Shown here: one piece after another, positions 1-6,154 of the stretch
Layout: each line of letters begins with the position of its first letter
How positions within the stretch are numbered: the first letter of the stretch is position 1
Assembly: GCA_031375105.1 (NCBI GenBank)
Contig: JANMHJ010000006.1
Coordinates: 1 to 14,004, forward strand
Source: JANMDU01 sp031375105
GTDB taxonomy: Bacteria; Pseudomonadota; Gammaproteobacteria; Burkholderiales; Burkholderiaceae_C
DNA: 14,004 nucleotides
Direction: 5' to 3'
The notes under the pieces: generated by a model
The model's input: only the letters and a program-made list of their open reading frames with translations
Told to the model about the DNA's origin: nothing
The model's database searches: none
Program-made: the position numbers and the translations under genes

Positions 1-1
1 C

Positions 2-136
2 CGAACCTTTGAGACGCTGGATTTACTGGAGGACCATCTGGTGGGGTCGCTCAAGACCCTGGAAACGCAACATGAATCGATCAAAAGTATCGCCGGATGG
101 GATTGGATTATTAATGCTATTTCTAATGGGAATTAG
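2..136 (+). CDS. C-terminal end of a probable IS630-type transposase (partial, cut by window edge)
   Basis: An open frame enters from the left edge and runs 44 codons to a TAG stop at 134-136. The peptide begins RTFETLDLLEDHLVGSLKTL and ends near GWDWIINAISNGN. A helix ending in 'SI.GW.WI.NA' shortly before the stop resembles the end of IS630-family DDE transposases; this is recalled family resemblance, not a search result. The stop codon lies inside a perfect hairpin (TTCTAAT-GGGA-ATTAGAA, 121-138), which could be part of the element's terminal inverted repeat. The frame is antisense to the last 38 codons of the PIN toxin gene. The rest of the element, including its catalytic residues, would lie left of the window, so family and integrity cannot be judged. 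Confidence 0.45.
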   Translation, partial: RTFETLDLLEDHLVGSLKTLETQHESIKSIAGWDWIINAISNGN

Positions 137-541
137 AATAACGAGCTGAACGCCAGTGCCTACGAAATCACGGGTGTTGCGCGTGGCGAGCTTATAGCCA
201 TGGACTAGCGCTGTAGCTGCAATCGCAGCATCTGGGAAATCAATATCGTTGCCCGCCGCGCGTGCGCTGGCTGTAACTTCTGCGATGCGGTAGCTAACCG
301 CGAGATCCACCTCCAGTAAACGTCCTTCAAACGCAGGTAGCACTTGCGCGGCAATGATTTTTGTTAACCCTTCGCGGCGCTTGCCTGCGGGTAGCAAGGC
401 CGCGCCCGTGAGCATTTCAGCGGCAGACACCACACTCAGGTATGCCGCGCTCGGTTGCAATGCTGCGAGCCATGCCATCAGCTTCTCGTCTGGTGCAGGT
501 TTCATGCTCTCAGAGACCACATTCGTGTCCAAGACAATCAT
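23..541 (-). CDS. FitB/VapC-like PIN-domain toxin with an atypical C-terminal extension
   Basis: This is a PIN-domain endoribonuclease, the toxin of a type II toxin-antitoxin pair; such proteins cleave RNA with a metal-binding acidic cluster. The start MIVLDTNVVSE is typical. The acidic quartet is complete: Asp5, Glu42 (in SAAEML), Asp104 (in FPDAAIAA) and Asp125 (in TRNTRDF). Family members are usually about 135-145 residues and end soon after the 'GTGV.L' strand, here at about residue 133. This protein has 172 residues. The extra tail of about 38 residues is read from the complementary strand of the transposase-like end, so an insertion probably removed the native last few codons and stop. 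The start codon overlaps the antitoxin stop by four bases (ATGA-type), which indicates translational coupling. All catalytic residues lie before the junction, so activity may be kept, but the tail could affect folding or antitoxin binding. Confidence 0.88.
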   Translation of the reverse strand: MIVLDTNVVSESMKPAPDEKLMAWLAALQPSAAYLSVVSAAEMLTGAALLPAGKRREGLTKIIAAQVLPAFEGRLLEVDLAVSYRIAEVTASARAAGNDIDFPDAAIAATALVHGYKLATRNTRDFVGTGVQLVILIPIRNSINNPIPSGDTFDRFMLRFQGLERPHQMVLQ

Positions 542-804
542 GCTTGGCTCTCTGTGCTTTCATCAAAATTTACGCCTTTGAAAGGGCGTTTAGCTCTCTG
601 AGGCAACCAATCTTTGCCGCCCAACAAGGCATCCATGTCTTTGCCCGCTTGCCTTAGTTGATCAAGCCATGGCGCAGCTGGCCTAACAGCTTTTTCCAAT
701 ATGTCTCGAATTTCAGCCTCCGCGCTGCGCCCATGCAGCTGCGCTCGAAATCTCAAGGCGGCGTGAATCGGCTCAGAGATTTTTCTGACTGTTAAGGTAT
801 GCAT
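538..804 (-). CDS. FitA-like ribbon-helix-helix antitoxin
   Basis: This 88-aa protein is the DNA-binding antitoxin of the downstream PIN toxin. Its N-terminus (MHTLTVRKISEPIHAALRFR) matches the short beta strand and first helix of FitA-like Arc/ribbon-helix-helix proteins. The stretch HGRSAEAEIRDILEKAV (about residues 24-40) is the hallmark second helix of FitA-type antitoxins. The C-terminal half (PWLDQLRQAG... to the end) should be the toxin-binding tail. ATG at 802-804 is preceded by AGGAG (810-814) at five bases. The gene is first in the two-gene operon and probably represses its own promoter, where two perfect palindromes lie. The family call is firm; the target of repression is inferred. 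Confidence 0.88.
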   Translation of the reverse strand: MHTLTVRKISEPIHAALRFRAQLHGRSAEAEIRDILEKAVRPAAPWLDQLRQAGKDMDALLGGKDWLPQRAKRPFKGVNFDESTESQA

Positions 805-821
805 CCCAACTCCTAAATGAC

Positions 822-847
822 AGCATTAATGCTATTTGCTAGCAAAT
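822..847. promoter_or_regulatory. Double palindromic operator of the toxin-antitoxin operon
   Basis: Two perfect palindromes lie end to end: AGCATTAATGCT (822-833) and ATTTGCTAGCAAAT (834-847). A third symmetry, TGCTA-N5-TAGCA (830-844), spans them. The second palindrome covers the -10 box and predicted start site, as expected of an autorepressor site. TGCTA/TAGCA half-sites resemble those described for FitA. Binding by this antitoxin is inferred. Confidence 0.6.
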
Positions 848-874
848 TATAGGGCTTATTGATATTGGGAGCAA
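846..874 (-). promoter_or_regulatory. Sigma70-type promoter of the toxin-antitoxin operon
   Basis: On the minus strand, TTGCTC (874-869) and a perfect TATAAT (851-846) are separated by 17 bases, the optimal spacing for a housekeeping promoter. Transcription would start near position 838-840, about 35 nt upstream of the antitoxin ATG. The -10 box is overlapped by a palindrome (834-847). Confidence 0.7.
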
Positions 875-949
875 CCGGGGAGAAAAAGAGTCGGGATGAC
901 GTGACTATGAACGGGTCGCTGCTTTTTAACCCCAGCAAATTATGCTTAA

Positions 950-3385
950 CTACGCTTTCAAAGCCTCACAAGCCATCAAAATCCGCTCTGGCGTGGCTGG
1001 CGCTTTGAATGCAACGCGTTTTTTATGATCTGCACTGGCGCTCACCGCATCGCGGATGGCGAAGTAGGAAGACAGCGCGAGCATGAGCGGCGGTTCGCCC
1101 ACCGCTTTGCTGCGGAAGGGCGTGGGCTTGAGGTTCTGGTTGTCAAACAGGCTGACTTTGAAATGCTCGGGCACATCGCTGGCCACGGGGATTTTGTAGG
1201 TGCTCGGGCCGTGAGTGAGGAGTTTGCCTCGTCCGCTGAAGCCGTCTTTCGTAGGCTTGCCCTTCAAATCCCAAACGCATTCTTCCATCGTGAGCCAGCC
1301 CATGCCTTGGATGTAGGCGCCTTCGACTTGGCCGATGTCAATGGCTGGGTTGATGCTCTGGCCTGCATCGTGCACGATGTCTACCGCTTTGAGCCACCAT
1401 TCGCCGGTACGGGTGTCGATCTCCACTTCGGTCACGGCTGCGCCGTAGCAGAAGTAGTAGAAGGCATGGCCCATCAAGGTATCGATGTCGTAGCCGATTT
1501 CAGGGGTCATGTAAAAACCTGCGACTGAAAGACCGACGCGATCAAGCCATGCTTTCTTGATCAGCGCAGACCATTCCACGCTGTTTTTAGAGTCAAATTG
1601 GCCATTAGCCGGCATAGAACCTGCGCGGCCTGCTACGAATTTAATAGTAGACGCATCACACTTGAGCATACGCGCAGCCACTGGCGCGAGGCGTGCGCGC
1701 ATCTGCTCGCAAGCATTCATGATGGCAGCACCATTGATGTCTGCGCCGCTGGATGCCGATGTGGCAGATGCATTGGGCACTTTCTGAGTGTCCGTGGCGG
1801 TGACGCGAACGTAGCTGGCAGGAATGCCCAAACCATCTGCGCAGACCTGCTGCATTTTGGTGTTGAGGCCCTGCCCCATCTCCGTGCCCCCGTGGTTCAC
1901 GCTGACCGAGCCATCCATGTAAATATTGAGCAGTGCGCCGCCTTGGTTGAGCATGGTGGCGGTGAAGCTGATGCCAAACTTCAAAGGCACGAGGGCCACG
2001 CCGCGAACACGTGATTTACGGTGGGTTTTGCTCTGCGCATTGAAAGCGCTCACTGCTGCACGGCGCTCGCGGTAATTCGACTCCGCTTCGACTTGGTTGA
2101 TGACTTTATCGCCCACCCAATCTTCAATCTGCTGTCCGTATTGTGTCGTCATGCTTTGCGCGTTACCCGAAACAGCAGGATCTTGGTACAGATTGATCTT
2201 GCGCACATCGAGTGCGTCTTTGCCAATGGTTTGCGCAATTTCCTCGATCACGGTTTCAATGCCAAACATGCCTTGCGGGCCGCCGAAGCCTCGAAAGGCG
2301 GTGGCGCTTTGGGTATGGGTTTTGCAGCGGTGGCTGATGATATTGAGGTTGGGCAGGTAGTAGCAATTGTCAATGTGCAGCACGGCGCGGTTGTTCACTG
2401 GGCCGGAGTAGTCGGTCGAGTAGCCGCAGCGCGAAGCCAGCATGAAATCTACGCCGAGGATGCGGCCTGCATCGTCAAAGCCCACGGTGTAATCCAAGCG
2501 GAAATCGTGGCGCTTGCCGGTGATCATCATGTCGTCATCGCGGTTGACACGCAGCTTGACGGGCTTTTGCAGCTTGTGCGCAGCGAGAGCTGCAGACTGC
2601 GAGAAGATCGACGCATTGCCTTCTTTACCGCCAAAACCGCCACCCATGCGGCGGCAGATCACTTCCACATCTTTGGTCGTCAGATTGAGTGCCGCAGCGG
2701 CTTCGCGCTGATTGCCATCAGGGTGTTGCGTGCTCACATACAGCGTGAGCTGATTGTCTTCGCGCGGCACGGCGTAGGTGATTTGACCTTCGAGGTAAAA
2801 CTGCTCTTGCTGGCCGCAATAGGTGCTTCCGCTCAGCTTGTGTGGCGCTGCGGCTATCGCCTCTTGCGGCTTGCCGCGCGTGATGGCTTTGGCGGGCATG
2901 ATGAAGCTTTGCTGCGCGAGCGCTTCTTCAATCGTGAGGATGGCGGGCAGCTCTTTGACCAAGACCTTGGCCTTCTTTGCGACTTCGCGGGCGTAGAGCA
3001 TGTCGGTCGCCACGACCACGGCCACAGCTTGCCCTAAAAACTCCACCTTGCCTGCGGCGAGAAACGGATCGTCATGAATGATGGGGCCGCAGTTGTTTTC
3101 GCCGGGAATGTCACTCGCTGTGTAAACCGCTACGACGCCATGCTCGGCAAGGATGGCGGCGCGGTCAATGCCTTCACCGATCAGCTCACCATGCGCCACA
3201 GGAGACAAGATCAGCGCCGCATAGAGCGTGCCGCGTAGCTCAGGAATGTCGTCGGTATAAACCGCTGCGCCTGTGACGTGCAAATGCGCGGATTCATGAA
3301 CGAGATTCGTGCCCTGCTCTGCTTGGTTTTCTGTGTTACCAGCTTCTGCGGGCAGCAATTCTTTGAGCGTGGTGGGAGCGTTCAT
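950..3385 (-). CDS. xdhB: Xanthine dehydrogenase, molybdenum-binding subunit
   Basis: This is the large catalytic subunit (811 aa) of the cytoplasmic XdhAB enzyme. It oxidises hypoxanthine to xanthine and xanthine to uric acid at a molybdopterin centre. Visible family landmarks, in order, are the aldehyde oxidase/xanthine dehydrogenase a/b hammerhead domain (about 30-145), the Moco loop GQQEQFYLEGQ (191-201), MGGGFGGKE (247-255), TAFRGFGGPQGM (362-373), TEMGQGLNTK (501-510) and the catalytic AVGEPPLML (761-769). Glu199, Arg365 and Glu764 match the substrate-binding and catalytic residues known from bacterial XDH, which favours a true purine oxidase over an aldehyde oxidase. Its ATG directly abuts the xdhA stop with no gap, and a GAGG within the xdhA end serves as its ribosome site, so the two are translationally coupled. 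Length is normal. No clear terminator follows. Confidence 0.96.
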   Translation of the reverse strand: MNAPTTLKELLPAEAGNTENQAEQGTNLVHESAHLHVTGAAVYTDDIPELRGTLYAALILSPVAHGELIGEGIDRAAILAEHGVVAVYTASDIPGENNCGPIIHDDPFLAAGKVEFLGQAVAVVVATDMLYAREVAKKAKVLVKELPAILTIEEALAQQSFIMPAKAITRGKPQEAIAAAPHKLSGSTYCGQQEQFYLEGQITYAVPREDNQLTLYVSTQHPDGNQREAAAALNLTTKDVEVICRRMGGGFGGKEGNASIFSQSAALAAHKLQKPVKLRVNRDDDMMITGKRHDFRLDYTVGFDDAGRILGVDFMLASRCGYSTDYSGPVNNRAVLHIDNCYYLPNLNIISHRCKTHTQSATAFRGFGGPQGMFGIETVIEEIAQTIGKDALDVRKINLYQDPAVSGNAQSMTTQYGQQIEDWVGDKVINQVEAESNYRERRAAVSAFNAQSKTHRKSRVRGVALVPLKFGISFTATMLNQGGALLNIYMDGSVSVNHGGTEMGQGLNTKMQQVCADGLGIPASYVRVTATDTQKVPNASATSASSGADINGAAIMNACEQMRARLAPVAARMLKCDASTIKFVAGRAGSMPANGQFDSKNSVEWSALIKKAWLDRVGLSVAGFYMTPEIGYDIDTLMGHAFYYFCYGAAVTEVEIDTRTGEWWLKAVDIVHDAGQSINPAIDIGQVEGAYIQGMGWLTMEECVWDLKGKPTKDGFSGRGKLLTHGPSTYKIPVASDVPEHFKVSLFDNQNLKPTPFRSKAVGEPPLMLALSSYFAIRDAVSASADHKKRVAFKAPATPERILMACEALKA

Positions 3386-4885
3386 TTAAGCGGCCTCTTT
3401 CATAGCGGGCGTGGCAGATTCCACAAATTCAAGCACAAGATTGCGGGCAACGAGCGAGCGATACGCCCAAGTAGCGCGCAGGCCATCTCGCGCGGGGAAA
3501 CTGGCGGTAATGGCTGCATCGATCTCATTGGCCTTCACGTCAAACAGCGATTTGCCTTCGAGCACAGCTTCGATTTTGGGCGCACGGCAAGGCGCGGGAG
3601 CCATGCCGTTGTAGGCGAGTTTGACGTTCTTGAGTTTGCCCCCAAATTCGTTGTCTTCGAGTTCAAAACTGATCGCAGCGCAGGTGGCTGAGATATCTTG
3701 ATCAAAGCGCTTGCTGATTTTGTGGGCGCGAAATTGACTGCCTGCTTTGGGCTTAGCCAACTCAATCGCGGTGATGAATTCACCGGGCTGCAAGATGCTG
3801 GCCTTCATGCCGGTATAAAACGCATCGAGCGCCACAATGCGCTTTTTATCGCCTTTGCGCAGATGCAGAGTTGCACCCAAGGCCATCAGGCAAGGCATGG
3901 TGTCGCCAATCGGCGAGCCGTTGGCGATGTTTCCAGCGAGCGTGGCCGTCGAGCGGATCGGTGGCGAGCCAAAGCGGCGCAGCACTTCTGCGAAATCTGG
4001 ATAGGCCTCGCTTACCAAATTCATCACAGCTTCGAGCGGCACAGCAGCGCCAATCATCCAAGCGCTAGCCGTTTCTTTAACACCCAGCAGCTCCGCCACA
4101 TTGCCCAAATAGCAAATATTCTCAGGGCGCGCAAACTGCTTGTTCACTTGCAAGCCAATCTCCGTGCTGCCAGCGAGCAGCGTGGCTTGCGGATAGTCGC
4201 TCAGATACTTAGCCACTTCATCCACCGTGCTGGGCGAGACAAATTCACTGCCTTTTTTCGTGCGCACCACCGGCTGAATCACGATCTGGCCTTCGAGCCC
4301 GAGCGTGGGCTGTTTGTCGCGAGCAATTTCTTTGAGCAGCGCCACATCTTTCGTGTCTTCAATCTTCAGCTCAGCCGCTGGCCGCTGGCAGGCTTTCAAA
4401 GTGGCATCAATGATCGGCTTGTAGCCCGTGCAACGGCACAGGTTGCCAGAGAGCGCATCGTTCACCTGCGAGCGGCTCGGGCAGGCATTGGTCTGCACCA
4501 TGCCTGCCAAGCTCATCACGATGCCCGGCGTGCAAAAGCCGCATTGCGAGCCAAAGCAATCCACCATTTCTTTTTGAATCGGGTGCAGCGTGCCGTCAGG
4601 CTTTTTCAAGCTCTCCACGGTTTTCAGCGATTTGCTATCGAGTGAAGGCAAAAGCTGCATGCAAGAGTTCACCGGCAAATAATCGACGCCTGAGCCTTGA
4701 GCATTCAACTGCCCCACCAGCACCACGCAAGCCCCGCAATCGCCCTCCGCGCAGCCCTCTTTCGTACCCGTGCGAGCCAAACCTTCTCGCAAATAATCCA
4801 GCACAGTGGTCGTGCGGCGCTTGCCTTGGGCTTCAATGATTTGCCCATCAAGGACAAAGCGAACGGTATTGGTGACTTGACTCAT
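3386..4885 (-). CDS. xdhA: Xanthine dehydrogenase, small subunit (2x[2Fe-2S] and FAD)
   Basis: This 499-aa subunit carries electrons from the molybdenum centre of XdhB to NAD+. The plant-type ferredoxin domain has Cys45, Cys50, Cys53 and Cys75. The helical second [2Fe-2S] domain has CGFC (115-118) and CRC (150-152). The FAD domain of the CO-dehydrogenase flavoprotein type starts near residue 205, with LLAGSTEIG (236-244) and LAGNIANGSPIGD (317-329), and ends with the cluster-associated C-terminal domain. All eight Fe-S ligands are present. ATG at 4883-4885 is preceded by AGG about nine bases upstream. It is the first gene of the operon, and a 25-bp inverted repeat lies 41 bp upstream of the start. 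Confidence 0.96.
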   Translation of the reverse strand: MSQVTNTVRFVLDGQIIEAQGKRRTTTVLDYLREGLARTGTKEGCAEGDCGACVVLVGQLNAQGSGVDYLPVNSCMQLLPSLDSKSLKTVESLKKPDGTLHPIQKEMVDCFGSQCGFCTPGIVMSLAGMVQTNACPSRSQVNDALSGNLCRCTGYKPIIDATLKACQRPAAELKIEDTKDVALLKEIARDKQPTLGLEGQIVIQPVVRTKKGSEFVSPSTVDEVAKYLSDYPQATLLAGSTEIGLQVNKQFARPENICYLGNVAELLGVKETASAWMIGAAVPLEAVMNLVSEAYPDFAEVLRRFGSPPIRSTATLAGNIANGSPIGDTMPCLMALGATLHLRKGDKKRIVALDAFYTGMKASILQPGEFITAIELAKPKAGSQFRAHKISKRFDQDISATCAAISFELEDNEFGGKLKNVKLAYNGMAPAPCRAPKIEAVLEGKSLFDVKANEIDAAITASFPARDGLRATWAYRSLVARNLVLEFVESATPAMKEAA

Positions 4886-4925
4886 GAATGGATTACCTGT
4901 TTTGCTAGCCTCTATTTTATTTTTT

Positions 4926-4950
4926 AATTCGTATAGTAATCATACGAATT
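4926..4950. promoter_or_regulatory. 25-bp inverted-repeat operator upstream of xdhA
   Basis: AATTCGTAT (4926-4934) and ATACGAATT (4942-4950) are perfect 9-bp arms around a 7-base spacer, inside an AT-rich stretch. The site lies 41-65 bp upstream of the xdhA start, where promoter elements should be, and 27 bp downstream of the DUF2256 stop. The symmetry fits a dimeric repressor such as a TetR, GntR/FCD or MarR-type purine regulator; no such gene is in the window apart from the distant GntR at 8513-9259. I could not place a convincing -35/-10 pair, so the exact promoter is left open. Confidence 0.6.
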
Positions 4951-4976
4951 TTAATATATCCATCTCCTATGCCGCT

Positions 4977-5156
4977 CTAAGCAGGCTTCGCTCTGCGGCA
5001 AGCCTCCGAGCAATATTTCACCTCGTCCCAGTTCTTAGCCCAAGCCTTGCGCCAAGTCATCTCGCGTCCGCACACCGCGCTAGGCTTGCTGGGCAAGTAG
5101 GATTTATTGCCTTTGAAGTTTGCAGCAAAGCGTGGAGCTGGATTACAACGAAGCAT
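4977..5156 (-). CDS. Small DUF2256-type zinc-finger-like protein (59 aa)
   Basis: The minus strand from ATG (5154-5156) to TAG (4977-4979) encodes 59 residues. It contains FKGNKSYLPSK, then VCGREMTWRKAWAKNWDEVK and YCSEACRRAK. This W- and Cys-rich pattern is the signature of DUF2256 proteins, short conserved bacterial proteins of unknown function and probable metal binding. Three Cys remain (29, 49 and 53). The usual first Cys of the CxxC pair is Ser26, a one-base difference from a Cys codon (AGC for TGC). An in-frame TGA two codons before the ATG rules out an upstream start. No good ribosome site is seen, and homologues usually start closer to FKGNK, so the extra N-terminus is uncertain. The gene points toward xdhA but is separated from it by 91 bp and an operator, so it is probably a separate unit. 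The gene call is confident; the function is unknown. Confidence 0.82.
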   Translation of the reverse strand: MLRCNPAPRFAANFKGNKSYLPSKPSAVCGREMTWRKAWAKNWDEVKYCSEACRRAKPA

Positions 5157-5240
5157 GGTTCAAACCACCACCCCACCAGCCCCATGGCTATGTTGTGCAT
5201 GCACCTTGATGTAGATCTAAAGAACCCCTGATTTTTTCTC

Positions 5241-5254
5241 TAGGATTATTCCTA
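5241..5254. promoter_or_regulatory. Inverted repeat in the stress-gene upstream region
   Basis: TAGGA-TTAT-TCCTA is a perfect 5-bp inverted repeat, followed at once by the AT-rich CTTAATATTG. It lies in the 268-bp gap (5157-5424) between the divergent DUF2256 and YflT-like genes, about 170 bp before the latter's start. Its place fits a regulator site or an alternative-sigma promoter element for the stress protein. The rest of the gap holds a leader of about 160 nt in which I see no recognisable RNA or gene beyond a chance-like 41-codon frame. Confidence 0.35.
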
Positions 5255-5424
5255 CTTAATATTGCGCCATGTAAGCATCTCGCGTGAGGCATTGTCTGGC
5301 AGCGCGGAGCGCACTTAAAAACGAAAATTCACACGCCGCTGAATGAACGGCTACAGCACCATGCATACAGCTTCTGATCTGCAAAGCGTGCTTTCTTTAA
5401 CGTCAACCATATTGAAAGAAATTT

Positions 5425-5949
5425 ATGATGAACAACGAAAAACCACTGATGACTGGATTATTCCCTGACCGTGACAGTGCGGAAAAAGGCTACCACGCAC
5501 TCTCTGAGCGCGGCTATACCAAAGACGACATCAATGTAGTGATGTCTGACGACACAAAAAAACGCCATTTCACTTCCGTTGGCACAGAAACTGAGTTGGG
5601 CAACAAAGCAGCTGAAGGTGCAGGCGTTGGCGGAGCCATCGGCGGCACAGTCGGTGCGATTGCAGCAGCGATTGCTGCCGTGGGTACGAGCATTGCCGTT
5701 CCCGGCCTTGGCTTGGTGCTGGCAGGCCCGATTGCAGCCGCGCTGGCCGGCGCGGGCGCGGGCGCTGCGACTGGCGGAATTGTCGGCGCACTGGTCGGCT
5801 GGAACATGCCTGAAGAGCGCGTAAAAGAGTATGACGAGGGCATCCGCAAAGGTGGCATTTTGATGGGCGTTCGCCCACGCAATGACGACGATACAGCACA
5901 TCTAACGACGCAGTGGAAAAATTACCGCGCACAGGACGTGTACAGCTAA
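5425..5949 (+). CDS. YflT-like general stress protein with a glycine-zipper hydrophobic region
   Basis: This 174-aa protein resembles the 'heat-induced stress protein YflT' domain family; its biochemical role is not known. Residues 8-48 (LMTGLFPDRDSAEKGYHALS and following) form the N-terminal alpha/beta domain. Residues 65-126 are almost all Gly, Ala, Ile and Val with GxxxG spacing, as in membrane-associated glycine zippers. The C-terminus (YDEGIRKGGILMGVRPRNDD) is typical of the family, where a strand with 'GG.L..VR' returns to the N-terminal fold. Two tandem ATGs open the frame, and only a weak GAAAG precedes them. The gene appears to be single: upstream is a long leader with an inverted repeat, and downstream is a strong terminator. 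It sits just before a stationary-phase type catalase gene, in line with a stress role. The family is fairly sure; the location is inferred. Confidence 0.75.
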   Translation: MMNNEKPLMTGLFPDRDSAEKGYHALSERGYTKDDINVVMSDDTKKRHFTSVGTETELGNKAAEGAGVGGAIGGTVGAIAAAIAAVGTSIAVPGLGLVLAGPIAAALAGAGAGAATGGIVGALVGWNMPEERVKEYDEGIRKGGILMGVRPRNDDDTAHLTTQWKNYRAQDVYS

Positions 5950-5963
5950 AGCATCAGTGAATG

Positions 5964-5981
5964 GGCCTGATCGGCCTGATC
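5964..5981. repeat. 9-bp perfect tandem duplication
   Basis: GGCCTGATC occurs twice in direct contact (5964-5972 and 5973-5981), between the YflT-like stop and its terminator. The unit also gives a short TGATC-GGCCT-GATCA hairpin. It is probably a slippage product with no assigned role. Confidence 0.6.
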
Positions 5982-5986
5982 ACTTC

Positions 5987-6020
5987 AAGCCGCCAGCCGG
6001 TCGGTTGGCGGCTTTCTTTT
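5987..6020 (+). terminator. Intrinsic terminator of the YflT-like gene
   Basis: AAGCCGCCA (5987-5995) pairs perfectly with TGGCGGCTT (6006-6014) across a 10-base loop, followed by TCTTTT. The stem is GC-rich and lies 38 bp after the stop codon. It separates the stress gene from katE, so katE needs its own promoter in 6021-6136. Confidence 0.85.
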
Positions 6021-6122
6021 CATCTAAAGTGACCTTCTTACATATTGCTGAAAATGCGAAAAATCGCAAGTTGCGGTATGGTCCTACAGCCAGTGGCGCA
6101 TAGCAATCCTAAGATGGAAACA

Positions 6123-6134
6123 GGCAACGTTGCC
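6123..6134. promoter_or_regulatory. 12-bp palindrome in the katE leader
   Basis: GGCAACGTTGCC is a perfect palindrome 20 bp before the preferred katE ATG. As DNA it could bind a dimeric regulator; as RNA it could hide the weak ribosome site. No OxyR-type ATAG/CTAT array and no strong -35/-10 pair is seen in 6021-6136. Confidence 0.3.
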
Positions 6135-6154
6135 CTGTGTTTAGCGAGCCTTCC

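Noticed and set aside
921..945. Possible terminator after xdhB
   Set aside because: Only a 4-bp GCTG/CAGC pairing is found and no T-run in the correct place on the minus strand.
2021..3037. Long plus-strand ORF (338 codons) opposite xdhB
   Set aside because: Antisense shadow of xdhB, which has complete family motifs; the opposite-frame peptide has no recognisable domain.
3698..4645. Long plus-strand ORF (315 codons) opposite xdhA
   Set aside because: Antisense shadow of a gene with all Fe-S and FAD motifs; its His/Arg/Ala-rich composition is typical of a non-coding frame.
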